Assembly (NCBI RefSeq): GCF_025264665.1
Contig: NZ_CP073697.1
Span: 4,321,501-4,385,500 of the forward strand
Direction of reading: 5' to 3'
DNA: 64,000 nucleotides
Source: Edaphobacter flagellatus
GTDB lineage: Bacteria > Acidobacteriota > Terriglobia > Terriglobales > Acidobacteriaceae
Shown: piece after piece, positions 59,124 through 64,000 of the stretch
Layout of the letters: each line of letters opens with the position of its first letter
Position numbering within the stretch: position 1 is the stretch's first letter
Notes under the pieces: model-generated
Told to the model about the DNA's origin: nothing
Databases searched by the model: none
The model's input: only the letters and a program-made list of their open reading frames with translations
Position numbers and translations under genes: made by a program

Positions 59124-59900
59124 ATGGCGCACTCGTTGTTTGACCTTACCGGCAAGACGGCCGTAGTCGTAGGCGGAACCTCAGGCATCGGCCTGGCAAT
59201 GGCAATCGGACTCGCCGAATCCGGAGCGGATGTGGTCGCCAGCTCCCGCCGCGCCGAACAGGTGGAAGATGCTGCCAGAGCCATTGAGGCCAAGGGCCGC
59301 CGCTCCCTGCGTTTAACCTCCGACGTCGGTGATCGCGCCTCTCTCGAGAGTCTTCTCGAAGGAACAGTCAAAGAGTTCGGCAAGGTCGATATCCTCATCA
59401 ACTCCGCCGGAAAGATCAAGCGCGAGCCGACGCTCACCGTCTCGGAAGAGACATGGAATGACATCATGGACACCAACGTGACCGGCACTCTGCGCGCCTG
59501 TCAGATCTTCGGCAAGCACATGCTCGAGCGCGGCTACGGACGCATCATCAACATCGCTTCGCTCAACACCTTCGTCTCTCTCAAAGAGGTCACCGCCTAT
59601 GCCGCCTCCAAGGCCGCCGTCGGCGCGCTTACCAAATCGCTGGCCGTTGAGTGGAGCTCGAAGGGCGTAACCGTCAACGCGATCGCTCCCGGCGTCTTCC
59701 GCACCGCTCTGAATCAAAAGCTGCTCGACGAGAGCGAGCGTGGCAAGGAGCTTCTCCTGCGCACGCCCATGGGCCGTTTCGGCAAGACCGAGGAGCTCGT
59801 CGGCTCGGCCATCTTCCTCGCTTCCGACGCATCGGCCTTCGTCACCGGCGAGATCCTTGTCGTCGACGGTGGCTTCCTCGCCAGCGGCGTCAACCAGTAG
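59124..59900 (+). CDS. SDR-family dehydrogenase, gluconate 5-dehydrogenase/fructuronate reductase-like
   Basis: A 258-residue classical short-chain dehydrogenase. The cofactor motif TGKTAVVVGGTSGIGLAMA (TGxxxGIG), the structural NSAG in LINSAGKIKRE, the catalytic Ser in NIASLNTF, YxxxK in TAYAASKAAVGAL, and the C-terminal TGEILVVDGGF are in place. Its overall pattern resembles gluconate 5-dehydrogenase and KduD. D-fructuronate is a 5-keto sugar acid, so reduction to D-mannonate at C5 would be the fitting reaction in this cluster, but this is inferred. An intrinsic terminator lies about 115 bp downstream, ending the operon. Confidence 0.88.
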   Translation: MAHSLFDLTGKTAVVVGGTSGIGLAMAIGLAESGADVVASSRRAEQVEDAARAIEAKGRRSLRLTSDVGDRASLESLLEGTVKEFGKVDILINSAGKIKREPTLTVSEETWNDIMDTNVTGTLRACQIFGKHMLERGYGRIINIASLNTFVSLKEVTAYAASKAAVGALTKSLAVEWSSKGVTVNAIAPGVFRTALNQKLLDESERGKELLLRTPMGRFGKTEELVGSAIFLASDASAFVTGEILVVDGGFLASGVNQ

Positions 59901-60013
59901 TTGGGCGGGAGCCATTCGTCACGACGAAGAGATGTTTTCTCTCCCCGTGCAAATCTTGTCAAGTCCCTGTTTTTAATAACTTATTCAAATAAAAGCGTTT
60001 AGATAGTGATTAG

Positions 60014-60052
60014 GGGTGCCGATCAGTTACCGGCACCCTGCTATTCTTTTTT
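60014..60052 (+). terminator. Rho-independent terminator ending the uronate operon
   Basis: GGGTGCCG (60014-60021) pairs with CGGCACCC (60031-60038) around a 9-nt loop and is followed by TGCTATTCTTTTTT. The rest of the 59901-60204 gap shows no gene. Confidence 0.82.
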
Positions 60053-60204
60053 ATAGGGAATCTGTTAGCCGGATAGCTGCTTCGACATCCTGAAGGAACG
60101 CAGGGGTGTCGAAATAACTATTTTATTTCGAATACTTTGCACAAATATGGTCGGGTGGGGACCGTGGCGCTGTGATATTTCCAGCAAGTAGAATTCATAA
60201 CTAT

Positions 60205-60816
60205 ATGGCCTTCTCGCTGGAGAAAGGGACCTTTGACGCGCTCGTCTTCGACTGCGATGGAACGCTGGTCGACAGCGCCCCTGCGCACCTCTACTCCATC
60301 CAGCAGGCGCTCGCTCCGCTCGGCCTGACCATGAGTCCCGAATGGTACAAGCAGCGTACGGGACTCGGCCCCGACGACCTGCTTGACGCCTACGAGTCCG
60401 ACTTCAAGGTCGCATCTCTTATTCGTTCCGATTACTACCAACGCGTGAATGAAGCGTATCTTGCGAACCTGAACCTCATCCAGGAGATTAAGATTGTCGC
60501 CGACGTAGCCCGCAAGTGGTTCGGGCAGGTTCCCATGGCCGTCGCTTCCAACGGGGTCTTCAAAAACGTCGAAGCCACCCTCATTGAAACCCGCCTGCGG
60601 CCGCTCTTCTACACCATTGTCACCGCCAGCGATGTCGCCCGGCCAAAGCCCGCGCCGGATGTCTACATGGAGGCTGCACGCCGCATGCGTGTCAAGCCTG
60701 ACCGAGTGATCGTGTTCGAGGACTCAGACGAAGGGCTTCATGCCGCCCAGAGCGCCGGAATGCGCAGCATCGACATCCGCACCGTCTGGTCCCGGGACCT
60801 CAGCTCGTCCTGCTAG
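60205..60816 (+). CDS. HAD-superfamily phosphatase/phosphomutase (subfamily IA)
   Basis: A 203-residue HAD hydrolase with the four motifs visible: FDCDGTLVDS (nucleophile and acid Asp), VAVASNG-type motif II (MAVASNGVF), ARPKPAPDVYMEAA (Lys of motif III) and VIVFEDSDEGLHAA (acidic motif IV). The alpha-helical cap lies between motifs I and II. It resembles beta-phosphoglucomutase and phosphoglycolate-type phosphatases; the substrate is unknown. The ATG at 60205 (MAFSLEKG) is preferred to a GTG at 60172, though neither has a strong ribosome-binding site. The stop overlaps the convergent TlpA-like gene by 4 bp. Confidence 0.88.
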   Translation: MAFSLEKGTFDALVFDCDGTLVDSAPAHLYSIQQALAPLGLTMSPEWYKQRTGLGPDDLLDAYESDFKVASLIRSDYYQRVNEAYLANLNLIQEIKIVADVARKWFGQVPMAVASNGVFKNVEATLIETRLRPLFYTIVTASDVARPKPAPDVYMEAARRMRVKPDRVIVFEDSDEGLHAAQSAGMRSIDIRTVWSRDLSSSC

Positions 60817-61301
60817 AGCTTCGACAGGTATTCCATGATTTCGGGACTGGTCCAGTTCTGCGCAGAGACAAATTTGCGCCGAAGCATCCCTTGGCGATCG
60901 ATCACATACGTCTCTGGAATCTGAGACGTGCCGTAGAGATCCTGAACCTTGAGCGAAGGGTCTCGAACCGTCAGCAGATCGACGTGATATTTCGTCAGGA
61001 ATCGCTTGTAGGCAGCGGGATCTTCATCACGGCTGATTGCCACAACAGTCACCTGAGGCATGCGGCGCTGTAACTCCATCAAAGTGGGGAGTTCATCGAT
61101 GCACGGTGCGCACCACGTCGCCCAGAAGTTCACCAGAACAATCTTGCCCCTGAGTTTGGACAGGTCGGCAGACTGCGTCCCATCACTGATAGAAAAGTTG
61201 GGCGCAAGGGAATTGACCTTTTCGGGATGCTGCCCGCGGTCACAGCCACTGAATCCGAAACTGAACAACAACGCCAGACCGACGACCGCTTTCCGCACCA
61301 T
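60813..61301 (-). CDS. TlpA-like thioredoxin-fold lipoprotein
   Basis: A 162-residue periplasmic thiol-disulfide protein anchored by lipid: MVRKAVVGLALLFSFGFSGC is a lipoprotein signal with the lipobox FSGC. The thioredoxin fold carries the redox pair in IVLVNFWATWCAPCIDELPTL and the cis-Pro loop in SQIPETYVIDRQG. AGGAG stands 4 bp before the ATG at 61301. It is divergent from the glycosyltransferase gene across 28 bp. It probably reduces disulfides in a periplasmic partner such as a cytochrome c apoprotein, but no cytochrome maturation gene is near. Confidence 0.88.
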   Translation of the reverse strand: MVRKAVVGLALLFSFGFSGCDRGQHPEKVNSLAPNFSISDGTQSADLSKLRGKIVLVNFWATWCAPCIDELPTLMELQRRMPQVTVVAISRDEDPAAYKRFLTKYHVDLLTVRDPSLKVQDLYGTSQIPETYVIDRQGMLRRKFVSAQNWTSPEIMEYLSKL

Positions 61302-61329
61302 ACGCTCCTGATTTCTATAATACGAAGTC

Positions 61330-62409
61330 GTGACCCAGAACGCTGGACAAGACAGCCTCTCACCGGAGATTGAGCTTTCCGTCATCATTCCGGCGCGGAA
61401 CGAGGAAGCTTCGCTTCCCGCCTGCCTGACCTCGCTGGTGAGTCAGTCCGAACTTGGCTTCGAGCTCGGACGTCATTGGGAGCTGATCGTTGTTAACGAC
61501 GCCTCGACCGACCAAACTCGCGCTATCGCCTCAAACTTCGCGGCAAAGCACGCTGGCCTGATCGTCCTCGATGCTCCACCACTGGACGCAAGCTCTCGCG
61601 GAGGCTTTACCGGCAAGACGAATGCCTGCTGGGCCGCCGCGCAGATCGCTCGTGGCGCATGGCTGCTATTTACAGACGCCGACACGATTCATGAAACGAA
61701 CGACCTCTCGCGCTCCATCCGCGAGGCCGAACGCCATCACGTCGAACTGCTCTCCTACTCACCGCGACAGATTGTTGCCGGATTCGCGCAGCGCGCATTG
61801 ATGCCACTCGTATTCTCTGAGCTGGCCAGCGTTTATCGCATGAAAGAGGTCAACGATCCGGAACGCCGCATCGCCGCAGCTAACGGCCAGTTCCTGCTGG
61901 TTAAGAGCGAAACCTACTTTGCGGTCGGAGGCCACCGAGCCGTCGGCGGTGACGTGCTGGAAGACGTTGCCCTTGCGCGAAACTTTAAGCGCAACCGTCA
62001 TCCTATTCGGTTCCGCTACGCTCCTGAGGCGGTCGCAACGCGGATGTATCGTTCGACCAGCGATATGATTGAAGGCTGGACGAAGAATCTAGCTTTACTA
62101 TTCCCGCAGCCCTTGTATCTCGCTGGGTGGCGTGTTTTGGATTTTTTACTATTTTTCGGCCTGCCAGCACTAGCGCTTGGAGTTCCATGGCTCGTCTCCT
62201 GGCAACGAGGAGCGCTGCTTCTCATCTGGGCTCGAACATTATGGCGTTTTTATAGCCGTGTGGCGCGTTCGAACTTCCCGGCCTTTGATGTAGGGCTTTC
62301 AATCCTCGGAATACCGCTGTTTGTCTATCTTCTAATCCGCAGTACGATGCAGCATCGCCTGCGTCGATCCGTTGAATGGAAAGGCAGAAGCTACAAGACA
62401 AGCCGATAG
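61330..62409 (+). CDS. Membrane-bound family 2 glycosyltransferase
   Basis: A 359-residue glycosyltransferase from a GTG start. The GT-A domain spans about residues 15-250: LSVIIPARNEEASLPACL (nucleotide-sugar site), LIVVNDASTDQTRAIA, FTDADTIHE (DxD-like metal motif), and DVLEDVALARNFKR with the ED acid pair. Two or three C-terminal helices follow (LDFLLFFGLPALALGVPWLV and a final VYLLIRSTMQ). The layout is that of HpnB-like or other lipid-modifying GT2 enzymes; no hopanoid gene is adjacent, so the acceptor is unknown. It precedes the pterin genes by 52 bp and may be co-transcribed with them. Confidence 0.85.
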   Translation: MTQNAGQDSLSPEIELSVIIPARNEEASLPACLTSLVSQSELGFELGRHWELIVVNDASTDQTRAIASNFAAKHAGLIVLDAPPLDASSRGGFTGKTNACWAAAQIARGAWLLFTDADTIHETNDLSRSIREAERHHVELLSYSPRQIVAGFAQRALMPLVFSELASVYRMKEVNDPERRIAAANGQFLLVKSETYFAVGGHRAVGGDVLEDVALARNFKRNRHPIRFRYAPEAVATRMYRSTSDMIEGWTKNLALLFPQPLYLAGWRVLDFLLFFGLPALALGVPWLVSWQRGALLLIWARTLWRFYSRVARSNFPAFDVGLSILGIPLFVYLLIRSTMQHRLRRSVEWKGRSYKTSR

Positions 62410-62461
62410 GAATGAATGCATCCGAGAATGGTGTAGATACGTCAAAATAAAGAGAGTAAAG

Positions 62462-62875
62462 ATGATCTTCCTTACCCGCAAAGCAGAATTCTCCTCCGCG
62501 CACTACTACTGGATCGACAACTGGTCTGAAGAAGAGAATCAGCGCGTCTTCGGCAAGTGCGCGAACCGTAACGGTCACGGACACAACTACACACTGGAGG
62601 TTACTGTCGCGGGCGAGGTCGATCCAGTCTCTGGCTTTGTCGTCGATCTGAAACAGCTGAAAGACATCCTCGAGCACGAGGTCGTTAGCGTCTACGACCA
62701 TCGTCACCTGAATCTCGAAGTGCCGGAGTTTCGCACTGTGGTTCCTACTACCGAGAACATTGCAATCGCGATCTGGAAGAGACTGGAAGGCAAGATACCG
62801 AATGCAAGGCTGCATCGCGTTCGGGTGTACGAGATGCCCGATCTCTTCGCTGACTTTTACGGAGAACACGCATGA
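62462..62875 (+). CDS. 6-pyruvoyl-tetrahydropterin synthase family protein, copy 1
   Basis: A 137-residue member of the PTPS/QueD fold. The zinc ligands are H14 (FSSAHYY), H39 and H41 (NGHGHNYT). The catalytic Cys33 stands five residues before HGH (GKCANRNGHGH), the C-x5-HGH spacing of biopterin-type PTPS; QueD enzymes have C-x3-HGH. The Asp-His pair is in YDHRHLN, and VYEM carries the substrate-anchoring Glu. PTPTEN-like VPTTENIAIAIW matches VSTTEN of animal PTPS. Its stop overlaps the start of copy 2 by 4 bp (ATGA). A role in tetrahydrobiopterin-like cofactor synthesis is therefore more likely than in queuosine synthesis. Confidence 0.9.
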   Translation: MIFLTRKAEFSSAHYYWIDNWSEEENQRVFGKCANRNGHGHNYTLEVTVAGEVDPVSGFVVDLKQLKDILEHEVVSVYDHRHLNLEVPEFRTVVPTTENIAIAIWKRLEGKIPNARLHRVRVYEMPDLFADFYGEHA

Positions 62876-63300
62876 AGGCCTATCTCTCGCGTCGCTATCA
62901 CTTTAGCGCTTCACATCGTCTGCATACCGATGCCTATGATGAGGCGCGCAATCGTGAGCTCTTCGGAAAATGCAATAATCCACATGGCCACGGTCACAAC
63001 TATACGGTTCAGGTGACTTTGAGCGGCCCGGTGGATCCTATAACGGGGATGGTTTGCAATCTTGGCGATCTCGACGCCTTTGCGCGTACACACCTGTTGG
63101 ACCGTTTCGATCACACCAATCTCAACATGCTGCCATGTTTTGCGAATCGTGTCTCAACAACGGAGAATCTATCTAAAGAGATATATCGAATCTTCTCAGA
63201 GTTTGCGCTGGCGCATTTAGAGAATGTTCACGTCGAGGAAACCAGTAATAACTCGTTTGACTATGCAGGCAGCCGGATGCCTTGGAATGGCACCTTGTAG
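62872..63300 (+). CDS. 6-pyruvoyl-tetrahydropterin synthase family protein, copy 2
   Basis: A 142-residue paralogue of the preceding gene, even closer to animal PTPS: LFGKCNNPHGHGHNYTVQVT (C34, H40, H42; C-x5-HGH), GPVDPITGMVCNLGDLDAF, FDHTNLNMLPCFANRVSTTENLSKEIY, and the Glu in VHVEETSNN. H15 (FSASHRL) is the third zinc ligand. The two copies share the fold but differ widely in sequence, so the duplication is old or they came separately; a heteromer or two different activities are possible. It lies between copy 1 and folE, 33 bp before the latter. Confidence 0.9.
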   Translation: MKAYLSRRYHFSASHRLHTDAYDEARNRELFGKCNNPHGHGHNYTVQVTLSGPVDPITGMVCNLGDLDAFARTHLLDRFDHTNLNMLPCFANRVSTTENLSKEIYRIFSEFALAHLENVHVEETSNNSFDYAGSRMPWNGTL

Positions 63301-63333
63301 TTGCTGACAGATATATAGAAAGGCCCCATCGAT

Positions 63334-63942
63334 ATGGCCCGCACGAATAGCACTTTAGACACAACATCGCTTTCCGAGTTTTCTACGCAAGACCTCTATC
63401 GCGAAATTCTCACTCGCGTCGGCGAAGACCCGAATCGCGACGGGCTTCTGCGCACGCCTGAGCGCATGGAAAAGGCGATGGCTTTCCTGACGCGTGGCTA
63501 CAAAATGGACGTGACCGAGGTGCTGCACGGTGCTCTCTTCGATGTCGATTACGACGAGATGGTGATCGTCAAGGACATTGAGTTTTTCTCTATGTGCGAG
63601 CACCATCTGTTGCCTTTTTTCGGTAAAGCTCACATTGCCTACGTTCCTAACGGAAAGGTGATCGGTCTGAGCAAGATTCCGCGCCTGGTCGATGTCTTCT
63701 CGCGCCGATTGCAGGTGCAGGAGCGGTTGACACGGCAGATCGGCGAAGCAATTACCGAGGCGATTAATCCGCAGGGAGTTGCCATCATTATGGAAGCGCA
63801 GCACCTTTGCATGATGATGCGCGGTGTAGAGAAACAGCACTCCCTTACGGTGACCTCGGCAATGTTAGGCGTCTTTAAGACCCAGCTTCAGACGCGCAAT
63901 GAGTTCCTCTCGCTGGTGCGACGCAACGGAAGTTCTATTTAG
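63334..63942 (+). CDS. folE: GTP cyclohydrolase I
   Basis: Converts GTP to 7,8-dihydroneopterin triphosphate, the substrate of PTPS enzymes and the first step of folate and biopterin synthesis. The 202-residue protein keeps [51 protein letters not shown] (zinc Cys and His), [17 protein letters not shown] and [16 protein letters not shown] (zinc Cys). This is the type I zinc enzyme in full. Being third in line after two PTPS-type genes, it supports a pterin operon. Confidence 0.97.
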   Translation: MARTNSTLDTTSLSEFSTQDLYREILTRVGEDPNRDGLLRTPERMEKAMAFLTRGYKMDVTEVLHGALFDVDYDEMVIVKDIEFFSMCEHHLLPFFGKAHIAYVPNGKVIGLSKIPRLVDVFSRRLQVQERLTRQIGEAITEAINPQGVAIIMEAQHLCMMMRGVEKQHSLTVTSAMLGVFKTQLQTRNEFLSLVRRNGSSI

Positions 63943-63962
63943 CCAGTAAACTAATTGATGGG

Positions 63963-64000
63963 ATGAATGGACTTTTAGTGGTTGATAAACGTGCCGGTGT
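63963..64000 (+). CDS. truB: tRNA pseudouridine(55) synthase, N-terminal fragment
   Basis: Only 12 complete codons are present: MNGLLVVDKRAG, then the window ends. This matches the TruB opening (MNGxLxxDKPxGxTS), with Arg at the usual Pro position. It starts 21 bp after folE. The assignment rests on very short sequence. Confidence 0.55.
   Translation, partial: MNGLLVVDKRAG

Noticed and set aside
62462..63300. Annotation of the tandem PTPS genes as queD (queuosine synthesis)
   Set aside because: Both have C-x5-HGH spacing like biopterin-type PTPS and are followed by folE; neighbouring queC or queE genes are absent.
1..64000. CRISPR arrays, prophage, insertion sequences, toxin-antitoxin or restriction genes
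   Set aside because: None was seen: no regularly spaced direct repeats, transposase, integrase or phage structural genes were found on reading the window.

Overview
The window looks like a chromosomal segment of a free-living, Gram-negative Acidobacteriota of the class Terriglobia (the Granulicella / Edaphobacter / Terriglobus / Acidobacterium group). This is an inference. It rests on the gene families present (Tat-exported phosphocholine-type phospholipase C, DUF1800, Gfo/Idh/MocA with a Tat signal, a LarA homologue beside uronate genes, NamZ/DUF1343), on a moderately high GC content judged by eye, and on scattered intergenic repeats ending in GCTCGGAATGACA. No rRNA, CRISPR array, prophage or insertion sequence was seen. 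Most of the window is dense housekeeping and catabolic DNA.

Region by region. 0-7.3 kb (minus strand): start of a phospholipase C gene, gltX, a cytochrome c oxidase operon (subunits II, I, III and a small CxxC membrane protein), a CpsB/YwqE-like PHP phosphatase and purQ. 7.4-14 kb (plus): tRNA-Glu(TTC), a YhhQ-type queuosine-precursor transporter, an RND efflux pair without an outer-membrane channel, and a dimethylargininase-like amidinotransferase. 13.7-18.4 kb (minus): ligD and ku (non-homologous end joining) and a 2-keto-4-pentenoate hydratase family protein. 18.5-22.6 kb (plus): msrP-msrQ and a DUF1800 protein. 22.6-30.2 kb (mostly minus): a Gfo/Idh/MocA oxidoreductase, pdxH, a PIG-L deacetylase, rnhB, then the rplS-trmD-rimM-khpA-rpsP block, which is split by an oppositely oriented outer-membrane protein gene. 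30.5-36 kb: a PilZ protein, a LuxR-type regulator with a degenerate receiver, YceI, an MFS carrier, phenylalanine 4-hydroxylase and a bacterial GH47 alpha-mannosidase.

36-40.5 kb (minus) is a compact sulfur-assimilation operon: sulfite (or nitrite) reductase, siroheme synthase, uroporphyrinogen-III methyltransferase, a rhodanese-like protein and a thioredoxin-like protein. Its leader holds a 15-codon ORF with seven Cys codons, MCCCDAVCCCLCPTS. This is followed by an intrinsic terminator just before the reductase gene, which is the layout of a cysteine-sensing transcription attenuator.

41-53 kb carries a serine hydrolase gene broken by an amber codon, phoU, and an amino-sugar / peptidoglycan-recycling set: GH20 hexosaminidase, nagA, and a 1380-residue fusion of sodium-solute symporter, serine hydrolase and NamZ-like muramidase. 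A porin and small secreted or membrane proteins follow.

53-60 kb is a hexuronate cluster: uxaC, a dienelactone-hydrolase-like gene, a LarA-family (nickel-pincer) enzyme, tagaturonate epimerase uxaE, gluconokinase and an SDR dehydrogenase. TGGT-N2/3-ACCA palindromes stand before uxaC, before the larA-like gene and before uxaE. No mannonate dehydratase is seen, so a route from mannonate through gluconate to 6-phosphogluconate, using the LarA homologue as a 2-epimerase, is a testable idea. 60-64 kb holds a HAD phosphatase, a TlpA-like lipoprotein, a membrane glycosyltransferase, two tandem 6-pyruvoyltetrahydropterin synthase-type genes with folE, and the first codons of truB.
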